From Opitutia bacterium UBA953 (lineage in GTDB: Bacteria; Verrucomicrobiota; Verrucomicrobiia; Opitutales; UBA953): 9,133 bases of DNA. The stretch is taken from the NCBI GenBank assembly GCA_002293125.1, contig DBCR01000033.1, positions 1-9,133 on the forward strand. The letters run 5' to 3'. Below are positions 1 to 7,081 of the stretch, one piece after another. The notes beneath the pieces were generated by a model that was not told the DNA's origin, did not search any database, and worked only from the letters and a program-made list of their open reading frames with translations. Every line of letters starts with the position of its first letter. Positions within the stretch are counted from its first letter, which is position 1. Position numbers and translations under genes: made by a program.

Positions 1-24
1 CGGGGGTTCGCATTGGCTCCTCTT

Positions 25-1521
25 ATGCAATCCGACATTGGTCTCATCGGTCTGGCCGTCATGGGTCAGAACCTCGCCCTCAACATCGCCGACCACGGCT
101 TCGCGATCTCGGTGTACAACCGCACGACCGCCAAGACCGACGAGTTCGTGAAAGAAAACCCGAAGACCCCGGGCAAGCTGACCGGCTGCCCGACCATCAA
201 GGATTTCGCGGCCTCCCTCAAGAAGCCCCGCAAAGCCGTCATCCTCGTCAAGGCCGGCGGCCCGACCGACGCCGTGATCAACGAGCTCGCCGCGGCCTTC
301 GAGCCGGGCGACATCATCATCGACGGCGGCAACGCCCTCTGGACGGACACCATCCGCCGCGAAAAGGAACTTAAGGCCAAGGGCCTCCGCTTCATCGGCT
401 CCGGCGTGTCCGGTGGCGAAGAAGGCGCCCGCTTCGGTCCGTCCCTCATGCCTGGTGGCGATGCCGCCGCCTGGGCCGAGCTCAAGCCCATCTGGGAAGC
501 CGTCGCTTCCAAGGTCGATGCCGTCACCGGCGTCGAACTCACCGGCGCGACCCCGGGCAAGCCCATCAAGGGCGGCGTCCCCTGCGTGGCCCATATCGGC
601 CCCGACGGTGCCGGCCACTACGTGAAGATGGTCCACAACGGCATCGAGTACGGCGACATGCAGATGATCTGCGAAGCCTACGACCTCATGCGCGGCCTCC
701 TCGGCATGACCCCGGACGAGATCGGCACCACCTTCGAAGAATGGAACAAGGGCGACCTGAATTCCTTCCTCATCGAGATCACCGCCAAGGTGCTCAAGCA
801 GAAGGACCCTGAGACCGGCGTCCCGCTGGTCGACGTCATCCTCGACACCGCCGGCCAGAAGGGCACGGGCAAGTGGACGAGCGCCAACGCCCTCGACATG
901 GGCGTCGCCGCCCCGACCATCGCCGAAGCCGTCTTCGCCCGTTGCCTCTCCGCCGTGAAGGATGAGCGCGTCGCCGCCGCCAAGGCCCTCCGTGGTCCGA
1001 AGCGCGCGATGACCAATCCCGACAAGGCTAAGATCATCGAACAGATCCGCGACGCCCTCTACTGCTCCAAGATCTGCTCCTACTCCCAAGGTTTCCAGCT
1101 CATGCGCGAAGCCCAGAACGAATACAAGTGGAAGCTCAACTTCGGCGAGATCGCCCAGATCTGGCGCGGCGGTTGCATCATCCGCGCCCGCTTCCTCCAG
1201 AAGATCACCGAGGCCTTCGGCAAGAAGCCTCGTCTGGCCAACCTTCTCCTCGACCCGTACTTCAAGAAGACCGTCAAGAAGGCGCAGAAGAACTGGCGCA
1301 AGGTCATCGCCCTCGCGGTGAAGCACGGCATCCCCGTGCCGACCCTCGGTTCGGCGCTCTCGTACTTCGACTCGTACCGCACCGAGAACCTCCCGCAGAA
1401 CCTGCTCCAAGGTCAGCGCGACTTCTTCGGCGCCCACACCTACGAACGCAAGGACAAGCCCCGCGGCGAGTTCTTCCACATCGACTGGCCGGATCCTAAG
1501 CGTCCGCAGATCAAGGCCTAA
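25..1521 (+). CDS. gnd: 6-phosphogluconate dehydrogenase, decarboxylating
   Basis: This enzyme oxidatively decarboxylates 6-phosphogluconate to ribulose 5-phosphate with NADP+ in the cytoplasmic pentose-phosphate pathway. The 498-residue product has the N-terminal dinucleotide fold (GLIGLAVMG, about residues 6-14), DIIIDGGN near 96-103, the substrate loop GVSGGEEG at 127-134, the catalytic stretch HYVKMVHNG at 198-206 (Lys201, then Glu208) and GTGKWT at 280-285. The C-terminal QRDFFGAHTYER supplies the Arg/His that reach the partner subunit in known structures. Compared with E. coli Gnd as I remember it (468 aa), there is an extra segment of about 15 residues around 165-187, just before GVPCVAHIG, and a longer C-terminal tail. 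I chose ATG at 25 because MQSDIGLIGLAVMG matches the usual start of the family. An in-frame TTG at 13 has GGGGG six bases upstream and would add four residues, so it remains possible. The gene stands alone and ends at a strong terminator. Confidence 0.97.
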   Translation: MQSDIGLIGLAVMGQNLALNIADHGFAISVYNRTTAKTDEFVKENPKTPGKLTGCPTIKDFAASLKKPRKAVILVKAGGPTDAVINELAAAFEPGDIIIDGGNALWTDTIRREKELKAKGLRFIGSGVSGGEEGARFGPSLMPGGDAAAWAELKPIWEAVASKVDAVTGVELTGATPGKPIKGGVPCVAHIGPDGAGHYVKMVHNGIEYGDMQMICEAYDLMRGLLGMTPDEIGTTFEEWNKGDLNSFLIEITAKVLKQKDPETGVPLVDVILDTAGQKGTGKWTSANALDMGVAAPTIAEAVFARCLSAVKDERVAAAKALRGPKRAMTNPDKAKIIEQIRDALYCSKICSYSQGFQLMREAQNEYKWKLNFGEIAQIWRGGCIIRARFLQKITEAFGKKPRLANLLLDPYFKKTVKKAQKNWRKVIALAVKHGIPVPTLGSALSYFDSYRTENLPQNLLQGQRDFFGAHTYERKDKPRGEFFHIDWPDPKRPQIKA

Positions 1522-1540
1522 GCGCTTGGAGAGAAACAGG

Positions 1541-1571
1541 AAGGGCGTCCGCAAGGACGCCCTTCTTCTTT
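1541..1571 (+). terminator. Rho-independent terminator of gnd
   Basis: A perfect 10-bp stem (AAGGGCGTCC / GGACGCCCTT) closes on a GCAA tetraloop of the stable GNRA type, followed by CTTCTTT. It begins 20 bases after the gnd stop. The complementary strand reads AAGGGCGTCC-TTGC-GGACGCCCTT and then CCTGTTTCTC. The hairpin may therefore also slow transcription arriving from the convergent efflux operon, whose last stop codon lies 7 bases away, although the T tract on that side is poor. Confidence 0.92.
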
Positions 1572-1577
1572 GGCCAG

Positions 1578-2960
1578 TTACTCGGCGGACCAACCGCCGC
1601 CGGTGGCGGCGGCGAGACGGACCGCGACCTGGCGGCGCTCCCAGACGACCAGCGAGAGCGTGCGGGCGGCCGTGGCTTCGTCTCGACGCGCAACGAGGAT
1701 CTCGGTCTCGGTCGCGAGGCCGGCCTGGCGGCGGGCCTCGGCATTGGTAAGCCGGACGCGCACCGCGGTGAGCACCCGGGCCGTCAGTTCCTCCTGCATG
1801 GCGAGCTCGCGCAGATCGGCGAGCGCATCCTCGACTTCGCGGAAGGCGCCAAGGACGGCCTTCGTCCATTCCGCTCCAGAGCCGTCGATGCGCGCGCGGG
1901 CGACCTCGAGGTTAGCTTCGCGCCGACCAGCGTCGAAGAGCGGCAAGTCTACCGACGGCGTCAGCATCCAGAAACTCGATGAGCCCCGGCCCACACGCGA
2001 AGCCGGATCAGCCTGCCAGCCAACCTGGCCATTGAGCGTGACGGAGGGATAGAAATCGGCGATGGCGGCACCTTCGCGCGCGAGCGCGGCATCGATCCGC
2101 TCGGCCGCTGCGGCGAGGTCGGGACGACGCAGCAAGAGGGCCGAGGGCACGCCCGCACCAAAGGTCGGCATCGCGGCGGATCCTTGGGCCACCGGCAGCG
2201 GGACGCCTGGGGTGGAACCAATCAGGGCGCGGAGAGCATTCTCGGCGGCGGCGAGGCGGCGGCGGCCGAGTCCTTCGTCGACCTTGGCCTGCGCGGCGGC
2301 GAGACGCGCGGAGGAAAGCGGATCGGAGTCGAGCAAGCCTGCGACGACGGTCTTCTCGATAATCTCCATCTCGCGCCGGCGCGTCGCGAATTCGGCTTCC
2401 AGGTGGGCGAGCTGCTCGCGAGCGCCGCGAACGGCGAACCATATCCGGGCGACTTCGGCAGACAGGGCGAGATCCGCCTGTTGGGTCGTGAACTTAGCCG
2501 CGCGCAAATCGGCTTCGGCGGCCTTGGACTTGGCTGCCTCGCGGCCCCAGATGTCGAGTTCCCAAGAAGCCTTCACGCCAGCGGCGCCGACGTCGGTGCG
2601 ACGCGGGATGCCGACGCCGAGCGGCACGCGACCGGTCTCCAGCGAGATGCGGGATGATTCCAGGCCGGCGCCGACGGCAACGGCGGGCTGATCGCCGGCA
2701 TTGGCGGAGGCAAGCAAGGCCACCGCTTCACGCTGACGCGCGCGAGCGATGGCGAGATCCGGGCTGTTCTTGCGTGCCTGCGCGATGAGTTCGAGCAAGG
2801 CCGAATCACCGAACGCTTCCGCCCACTTCGCGTCGGCGACGGCGCCAGCCTGCGAGAACGCCGGGGCCGTGACGCTGGTCACGGGCTTCGCCGTCGGATC
2901 ATGGGCGCAACCTGCGAGGACCAGCGCCGCGAGGAGGAAGCTCTTATTTACCCGGAGCAT
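1578..2960 (-). CDS. Outer-membrane efflux lipoprotein, OprM/NodT (TolC-like) family
   Basis: This is the outer-membrane channel of the tripartite exporter encoded just upstream, expected to form a trimeric tunnel through the outer membrane and periplasm. The 460-residue product starts with a lipoprotein signal peptide, with lipobox LAGC and Cys18 as the acylation site. Family landmarks follow: WELDIWGR at 133-140, a first long-helix region at about 145-250, LLLRRPDL at 276-282 leading into IADFYPSVTLNG at 300-311, DLPLFDAGRR at 338-347, and a second helical repeat to about 450. Length and motif order match the NodT/OprM group of outer-membrane factors. The start codon lies inside the end of the adaptor gene (17-bp overlap in another frame), which suggests translational coupling; no clear Shine-Dalgarno precedes it. 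It is the last gene of the operon. It could serve other inner-membrane pumps as well, as TolC does in E. coli. Confidence 0.95.
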   Translation of the reverse strand: MLRVNKSFLLAALVLAGCAHDPTAKPVTSVTAPAFSQAGAVADAKWAEAFGDSALLELIAQARKNSPDLAIARARQREAVALLASANAGDQPAVAVGAGLESSRISLETGRVPLGVGIPRRTDVGAAGVKASWELDIWGREAAKSKAAEADLRAAKFTTQQADLALSAEVARIWFAVRGAREQLAHLEAEFATRRREMEIIEKTVVAGLLDSDPLSSARLAAAQAKVDEGLGRRRLAAAENALRALIGSTPGVPLPVAQGSAAMPTFGAGVPSALLLRRPDLAAAAERIDAALAREGAAIADFYPSVTLNGQVGWQADPASRVGRGSSSFWMLTPSVDLPLFDAGRREANLEVARARIDGSGAEWTKAVLGAFREVEDALADLRELAMQEELTARVLTAVRVRLTNAEARRQAGLATETEILVARRDEATAARTLSLVVWERRQVAVRLAAATGGGWSAE

Positions 2961-3867
2961 TTTGAGAAGCGTCGATATAGACGTCCATCTGCTGGCCGAC
3001 GAAGAGCACGCGGTCCGCGGGGCGATCGAACTGATAGATCACCTGCAGCACGCGGGTGTCGACGCGCTCGATGCTCGCGCCAGTGAGCGAGGTCTTCGGG
3101 ATGACGAAGGGTTCGATGCGGACGAACTTCAAGGCGATGGACCGGTCCTTGCCGCCGGCGAGGGAGCTTTCGCCCTTCAGGTAACCCTTGGCGGGCAGGC
3201 CTTCGCGCATGCGCGTGGCCAACTGCTCATCGACGTCGCAACGGATCTGCAGGCGAGTGATGTCGCCGAGGACGACGGGGGCCTTGGCGCCGGCCGCCAC
3301 GAATTCGCCGACCCGGACGCCGACCTGGAGCACGGTCGCGTCGATGGGCGTGCGAAGCACGAGACGATCGAGCAGGACCGCCGTCTGGTCGAGCTGGGCC
3401 TTGGCGAGGGCCAGCTTCGCCTTCGCCTCCTTGGCGGCCATCTGGTAAGAAAGGAGTTCGGACGCGGAGACCGCGCCGCTGTCCTTGATGCCAGTCCAGC
3501 GACGGGCCGCATCTTCGGCACGCTCGGCGGTGGCTTCGGCGGCGGAGACCGCGGCCTTCTGCACCGCGTGCTGGGCGCGGAGGTCACGCTCGTCGAGGGT
3601 CAGGATCGGGTCGCCGGCCTTCACCTTATCCCAGACCTTCACATGGACCTTCGCGACGGTACCGGACGTAGGCGAGCCGAGGAGCGTATTCTCGGCGGCC
3701 GCTTCAATGAGGCCGGCGGCGGCGATCAGGCCGTCCTTATCGCGCGTAGCGGGCTCATAGGGCGGCGGCTTGATCGGCGCCTCGTTGGCCGTGCCGCGGG
3801 TGAGCTGCAGGGCGGCGATCGCGCCGGCAAGGGCGAGGGCGAAGAGCAGGATGCGTTTCTTGAACAT
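2944..3867 (-). CDS. Periplasmic adaptor subunit (DevB/HlyD-type membrane fusion protein)
   Basis: The adaptor bridges the inner-membrane ABC transporter and the outer-membrane channel. The 307-residue product has an N-terminal membrane anchor at residues 5-20 after the basic MFKKR. A split lipoyl domain follows at about 63-92 (SPTSGTVAKVHVKVWDKVKAGD) and 170-190 (LRTPIDATVLQVGVRVGE), flanking an alanine-rich coiled-coil hairpin at 93-165. A beta-barrel domain follows (VVLGDITRLQIRCDVDE). The C-terminal ERVDTRVLQVIYQF and VGQQMDVYID are, from memory, typical of DevB adaptors of ABC exporters rather than RND adaptors. The protein is shorter than MacA (about 370 aa), which also fits DevB. It starts 8 bp after the ATPase stop. 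The bases upstream of the ATG read TCCTCCTT on the coding strand, the opposite of a Shine-Dalgarno, so translation probably depends on coupling to the ATPase gene. The substrate is unknown. Confidence 0.93.
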   Translation of the reverse strand: MFKKRILLFALALAGAIAALQLTRGTANEAPIKPPPYEPATRDKDGLIAAAGLIEAAAENTLLGSPTSGTVAKVHVKVWDKVKAGDPILTLDERDLRAQHAVQKAAVSAAEATAERAEDAARRWTGIKDSGAVSASELLSYQMAAKEAKAKLALAKAQLDQTAVLLDRLVLRTPIDATVLQVGVRVGEFVAAGAKAPVVLGDITRLQIRCDVDEQLATRMREGLPAKGYLKGESSLAGGKDRSIALKFVRIEPFVIPKTSLTGASIERVDTRVLQVIYQFDRPADRVLFVGQQMDVYIDASQNAPGK

Positions 3868-3875
3868 AAGGAGGA

Positions 3876-4604
3876 TTAGAGATGGGTGGTGTCGAGCAGC
3901 TTGGGATCGTCGACCACGCGGCTGATCCGGCCGTCTTCCATCTCCGCGATGCGGTCAGCGAAGCGGAAGATGCGGTGGTCGTGGGTGACGACGACCACGC
4001 AGCGTTCGGGCGAACGGGAAAGGTCACGGACGAGCTGCATGATGTGGCCGCCGGTGTCCTTATCGAGGGCTGAGGTCGGTTCGTCGCAGATCAGGAGCGG
4101 CGGCTCGTGGACGAGCGCGCGGGCGATCGCGACGCGCTGCTGCTGACCGCCGGAGAGCGCGTTGGGGCGGCTTTCCTCGCGGCCCTTGAGGCCGACTTTA
4201 TCGATGATGGCGAGCGTGCGGGCGTGGGCTTCGTCGTAAGGGCGACCCTGGATGAGCAGAGTCACCATCACGTTCTCCATCACGGTGAGCGTGGGGATGA
4301 GGTTGAACGACTGGAAGACGAAGCCGAGGTGCTTGCGGCGGAACGCCGTGAGCTCTTCCTGGCCGAGGCCATCGAGGCGCTGGCCGAAGACCTCGACCGA
4401 ACCCGCCTGCGGGGTGAGGGTGCCGGCGATGACGGAGAGGAGCGTCGTCTTCCCGCAGCCCGAGGGCCCGACGAGCATGATGAGCTCTCCGCGGCGGGCT
4501 TCGAAGTCCGCCTGCCGGAGGGCGACGACCTGGTTCTCCTGCGTGCCGAAGAACATGTCGACGCCGGAGGCGCGGAGGGCGACGGTGTGGGCGAGGTGGC
4601 TCAT
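3876..4604 (-). CDS. ABC transporter ATP-binding protein (DevA/LolD/MacB type)
   Basis: This cytoplasmic ATPase powers the exporter. The 242-residue product carries every nucleotide-binding motif: Walker A GPSGCGKT at 46-53, Q-loop Gln98 in GFVFQSF, signature LSGGQ at 150-154, Walker B LLICDE at 170-175, D-loop SALD at 178-181 and H-loop His208 in VVTHDH. The sequence is that of the LolD/MacB/DevA subfamily that pairs with FtsX-like permeases (for example QSFNLIPTLTVMENV and DEPTSALD). I chose ATG at 4604 because MSHLAHTVALRASGV leads directly into the first strand of the domain and the ATG overlaps the permease stop as ATGA. The same frame stays open upstream to about 5003, but that stretch lies wholly inside the permease gene and has no ABC homology. 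An 8-bp gap leads to the adaptor gene. Confidence 0.96.
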   Translation of the reverse strand: MSHLAHTVALRASGVDMFFGTQENQVVALRQADFEARRGELIMLVGPSGCGKTTLLSVIAGTLTPQAGSVEVFGQRLDGLGQEELTAFRRKHLGFVFQSFNLIPTLTVMENVMVTLLIQGRPYDEAHARTLAIIDKVGLKGREESRPNALSGGQQQRVAIARALVHEPPLLICDEPTSALDKDTGGHIMQLVRDLSRSPERCVVVVTHDHRIFRFADRIAEMEDGRISRVVDDPKLLDTTHL

Positions 4605-5791
4605 CCGCGGAAGACGGAGGCGGCGTCGACGCGCGACACCTTGATGATGCCGATGAGGGCGGAGACGAAACTGATGCCCAGCACCAGGGCGAACGTCGCC
4701 CAGAGGATCTGCGGGTACATCACGAACGGCGGCATGCCCTTCTCGATCATCACGCGCCCGATGCCCTGCGCCATCCCGGCGCCGAGGCCGAAGCCGATGA
4801 GGCCGGCGGTGAAGGCCTGCACGAAGAGCATGCGGGCGATGACGCCCATGCCCGCGCCCATCGCCTTGATGGCCGCAAAATATTTCAGGTTTTCGAGGAC
4901 GAAGGAATAGAACGTCTGACCCGAGATGGCGATGCCGACGAACAGGCCGAGCAGCACCGCCGTGCCGAAGGAGAACGGGATACCGGTGTTGGTCCAGAAC
5001 CACCAGAAGGTATTACGCGCGAGGCTACGCTCGCCCCAACTCCAGATCACCGTGTCCGCCGTCCACGCCTTGAGGCCCGTATCGCGTTCGATGCGGTCGC
5101 AGAGCTCGGCGGGCGTCACGCCCTTCTGCGGCTCGACGAGCATGAAGCTGAGCGTGCGGCGGGCTCCGAGCGTATAGCCCTTCGCACGATCATAGGTCGT
5201 GTAGACGAACGGTCCGCCGGTGAAGGCGCGCTTCACTTTGCAGATGCCGACGATGCGCGCCTGGATGTCATTGATCTCGAAAGTGTCGCCGACCTGGAGC
5301 GGGATGGAGCGCGGCTTGCCGTCCGGACCGACGGTCATGCGTCCCATCAGCGCGGCGCCCCATTCGTCGACGATGACCGTATCAGGGAGGCGCAGGTCCT
5401 CGATGCGGCCCTGCGTGAGGACGGCCGGGGCGCCGGCGAAGGTGTCGGCGTCGATGCCGACGAGCGTGATCAGCTTGAAGTTGCCGTCCTCCATGCGCGC
5501 TTGGACGAAGGAAGTGTGGAGCGGGGCGGCCCAGGCGACCCCGTCGACCGAGCGGACGCGGCCGAGGTCGGTATCGCGGAGCGGCTTGGCATCATTAACC
5601 TGCTCGACCATCGGGTCGCTCACCCAGACCTGGGCGCGGATGTTGACCATCGGCGTATAGGTCCAGCTCATGATGCCGAAGAAGACCGAGCTCTGCTGGG
5701 CCATCAGCAAAGCCGAGAACGCCAGGCCACACAGGAGCATCGCGAGCTTGGCGCGGTCTCCGAAGAGCATGTTGAGGGCGAGGCGATACAT
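4601..5791 (-). CDS. ABC transporter permease, FtsX-like (DevC type)
   Basis: This is the inner-membrane subunit of the exporter. The 396-residue product has four predicted membrane segments: about 14-38, 271-293, 318-345 and 361-384. A large periplasmic domain spans about 40-265, the layout of MacB/DevC/LolC-type mechanotransmission permeases. The FtsX core includes ENLKYFAAIKAMGAG at about 300-314, the cytoplasmic loop that contacts the ATPase, and a C-terminal helix ending in KVSRVDAASVFRG, where similar permeases end in P..VLR. The start MYRLALNMLFGDRAKLAML is typical of DevC. It is preceded by AAGGAA with an 8-base spacer (bases 5800-5805), the best Shine-Dalgarno in the operon, so this is probably the first gene. 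Its stop overlaps the ATPase start by 4 bp. MacB fuses ATPase and permease; here they are separate, as in DevCA. Confidence 0.94.
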   Translation of the reverse strand: MYRLALNMLFGDRAKLAMLLCGLAFSALLMAQQSSVFFGIMSWTYTPMVNIRAQVWVSDPMVEQVNDAKPLRDTDLGRVRSVDGVAWAAPLHTSFVQARMEDGNFKLITLVGIDADTFAGAPAVLTQGRIEDLRLPDTVIVDEWGAALMGRMTVGPDGKPRSIPLQVGDTFEINDIQARIVGICKVKRAFTGGPFVYTTYDRAKGYTLGARRTLSFMLVEPQKGVTPAELCDRIERDTGLKAWTADTVIWSWGERSLARNTFWWFWTNTGIPFSFGTAVLLGLFVGIAISGQTFYSFVLENLKYFAAIKAMGAGMGVIARMLFVQAFTAGLIGFGLGAGMAQGIGRVMIEKGMPPFVMYPQILWATFALVLGISFVSALIGIIKVSRVDAASVFRG

Positions 5792-5799
5792 CAGACGAG

Positions 5800-5805
5800 T
5801 TCCTT
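5800..5805 (-). promoter_or_regulatory. Ribosome binding site of the ABC permease
   Basis: AAGGAA on the minus strand lies 8 bases before ATG at 5791. It supports this start and stands out because the later genes of the operon lack a comparable site. Confidence 0.6.
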
Positions 5806-5846
5806 GAGTGTCGCTTCAACGAGCCTCGGGTCAATGGGAAGTCAAA

Positions 5847-5869
5847 CGGCCTGGACGATGTCCGGGCCG
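5847..5869 (-). terminator. Possible weak terminator or attenuating hairpin before the efflux operon
   Basis: On the minus strand CGGCCCGGAC-ATC-GTCCAGGCCG forms a 10-pair arm with one C-A mismatch, followed only by TTTGACTT. It sits 28 bases after the stop of the small membrane protein, where a terminator would be expected. The short T run makes it weak, and partial readthrough into the permease gene is plausible. Confidence 0.4.
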
Positions 5870-5896
5870 CCGTAACCTGACCGTATCTTGCTAAAC

Positions 5897-6286
5897 TTAC
5901 TTGGCGATGACCGCTACGGCCGGCAGCTTCACGAAGTTGGTCTTGAACCATTCCGGGCCCCAAGAAGCGTTGACCGCCCAGGCGGCGATCAGGAGCACGA
6001 GCGCGATCGAGAAGCAGCGGACGACCTTGGCCTTGTCTTCGCTCTTCGAGGCGGCGTGCAGGAGGCCGACGGCGGCGAGGGCGAGGATCGGGTGGAACCA
6101 GGAGATCGGACGGACGGTCTGGAAGAAGGCGACGATGCCCACGACGAGATTGATGTCGACGAGCACGGTGACGATGCGCTGGAGCTTGGTGTGCGGTCCC
6201 TTGAAAAGGGCGACGAGAATCACGATCAGGATGAGCAGCAGGAGCAGGGAGCCGTAATGCTTATGGATGGCGAAGAGCGGGTTCAT
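5897..6286 (-). CDS. Small four-helix membrane protein, function unknown
   Basis: I do not recognise a named function. The 129-residue protein has four hydrophobic segments at about 12-28, 37-56, 62-79 and 89-108, with short loops and a tail ending in VAVIAK. Histidines sit at helix ends: His8 and His10 before helix 1, and His65 and His77 in helix 3 (WFHPILALAAVGLLHA). The pattern of an N-terminal His, an HP pair opening helix 3, and a D-K-A-K loop before helix 4 recalls small heme-like or cytochrome-b-like membrane proteins common in Bacteroidota. That link is from memory and weak. I chose ATG at 6286 because AAGGTG lies five bases upstream. A GTG at 6292 would overlap that site and add only two residues. 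The gene lies 50 bp after the aquaporin gene and 105 bp before the efflux operon, all in the same direction. Confidence 0.8.
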   Translation of the reverse strand: MNPLFAIHKHYGSLLLLLILIVILVALFKGPHTKLQRIVTVLVDINLVVGIVAFFQTVRPISWFHPILALAAVGLLHAASKSEDKAKVVRCFSIALVLLIAAWAVNASWGPEWFKTNFVKLPAVAVIAK

Positions 6287-6305
6287 GCCCACACCTTGAT
6301 AGGTG
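6287..6305 (-). promoter_or_regulatory. Ribosome binding site inside a small hairpin
   Basis: On the minus strand CACCT-ATCA-AGGTG forms a 5-bp hairpin whose 3' arm is the Shine-Dalgarno-like AGGTG, five bases before the ATG at 6286. It decides the start codon of the small membrane protein. Such a short stem may be chance. Confidence 0.4.
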
Positions 6306-6336
6306 ACTGGCCCGATTCAAGCCATCCTGCTGAAAT

Positions 6337-7035
6337 TTACCGGTCTTCAGGGAAGAGCACCCGGAAGAACCAAGCCGCTAAGGCGGCGCCAACAAACTGG
6401 ACGACGATCTCGGCCAAGATGCGCGGGGCGACCTTAGCCAAGAAGAGAGTTTCCGTGACGAAAGTCTTGGTGCCGATAAGCCCGTCGAGGAGCGCGGCGA
6501 GAACGCCCACCAGCGCCGACGCCAGCGAGACGGCCGGATTCATGGTCGGGTTGAAATCTCCAAACGTACCCGAGAGGCCAAGGACAGCCACCGCGATGGC
6601 TAGGCCGAAATAACTGTTGCCGGCCGTGAGGCGCGAGGTCCCGACCATCAGGATGATGAAGGCCAGCGCGAAAGTGCAGAGCAGCTCGATGACCGCGGTG
6701 ACGCCGAATCCCGTGAAGGCGGACTCGCCAAAAGCATGGACCGCGGCCTTGGCATGATCACCGTCATGACCGAGGAGATAACCGGCGACATGTGCGGCGA
6801 GGACGGCAGCCGTCAGCTGGACGCCGACGTAGGACCAGAGGGCGCGGGAGCTGGAGCGGCCTCGCAGGCGGAAGGCGAGCGAGACGGCGGGGTTATAATG
6901 GGTAAGCGATACCGGGGCGCCCATGTAGATGAGGGCGCAAAGCAAAGCGGCGACCGGGAGCGCGTTGGACGAGACCAAGGCGGCAAGGCAGAGGAAGAAA
7001 GTCCCGACGGCCTCGATGAGCAGCTTATTGCGCAT
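6337..7035 (-). CDS. MIP/aquaporin family channel with atypical second NPA motif
   Basis: This is an inner-membrane pore of the major intrinsic protein family, which passes water or small neutral solutes. The 232-residue length is normal for bacterial members (AqpZ is 231). Six membrane helices can be traced: about 5-22, 25-43, 67-89, 111-132, 140-157 and 204-226. Two half-helices carry the NPA motifs: HYNPAVSLAF (Asn48-Ala50) after helix 2 and TMNPAVSLAS (Asn166-Ala168) after helix 5. In classical aquaporins and GlpF the second motif is NPAR, and its Arg forms the narrow selectivity filter; here it is Val169. TAGNSYFGLAIA before helix 5 resembles a group of bacterial MIP proteins that I recall also having NPAV, so this looks like a subfamily trait and not decay. 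No glycerol kinase or other substrate clue is adjacent. ATG at 7035 has no evident Shine-Dalgarno. Confidence 0.9.
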   Translation of the reverse strand: MRNKLLIEAVGTFFLCLAALVSSNALPVAALLCALIYMGAPVSLTHYNPAVSLAFRLRGRSSSRALWSYVGVQLTAAVLAAHVAGYLLGHDGDHAKAAVHAFGESAFTGFGVTAVIELLCTFALAFIILMVGTSRLTAGNSYFGLAIAVAVLGLSGTFGDFNPTMNPAVSLASALVGVLAALLDGLIGTKTFVTETLFLAKVAPRILAEIVVQFVGAALAAWFFRVLFPEDR

Positions 7036-7081
7036 GGGGTCAATGTCGTCCGTCGGCGGGCAGGCTCAAGCGCGGAGACGT

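Larger units (their letters stand above)
5792..5896 (-). other. Intergenic region upstream of the efflux operon
   Basis: This 105-bp gap separates the small membrane protein from the permease and should hold the operon promoter if the operon is transcribed on its own. Two TTGAC elements occur on the minus strand (TTGACTTCCCATTGACC, about 5829-5845), but neither has a convincing -10 box at 16-18 bp, so I call no promoter. A GC-rich hairpin lies near the upstream side and is listed separately. Confidence 0.4.

Noticed and set aside
2749..3879. A 376-codon plus-strand open frame opposite the adaptor and outer-membrane genes
   Set aside because: It is antisense to two genes with clear family motifs and has no recognisable domains. 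Long antisense frames are expected in GC-rich coding DNA.
4107..4910. A 267-codon plus-strand open frame opposite the ATPase and permease
   Set aside because: Its low-complexity Glu/Asp/Ala-rich translation is the mirror of GC-rich codons; the minus strand carries all ABC motifs.
4605..5003. N-terminal extension of the ATPase frame upstream of ATG 4604
   Set aside because: It lies wholly inside the permease gene, is Arg/His-rich with no homology, and the ATGA overlap at 4601-4604 gives a natural start.
5888..6613. Plus-strand frame of 241 codons opposite the small membrane protein and the aquaporin end
   Set aside because: It is a charged, low-complexity translation, antisense to two clear membrane proteins.
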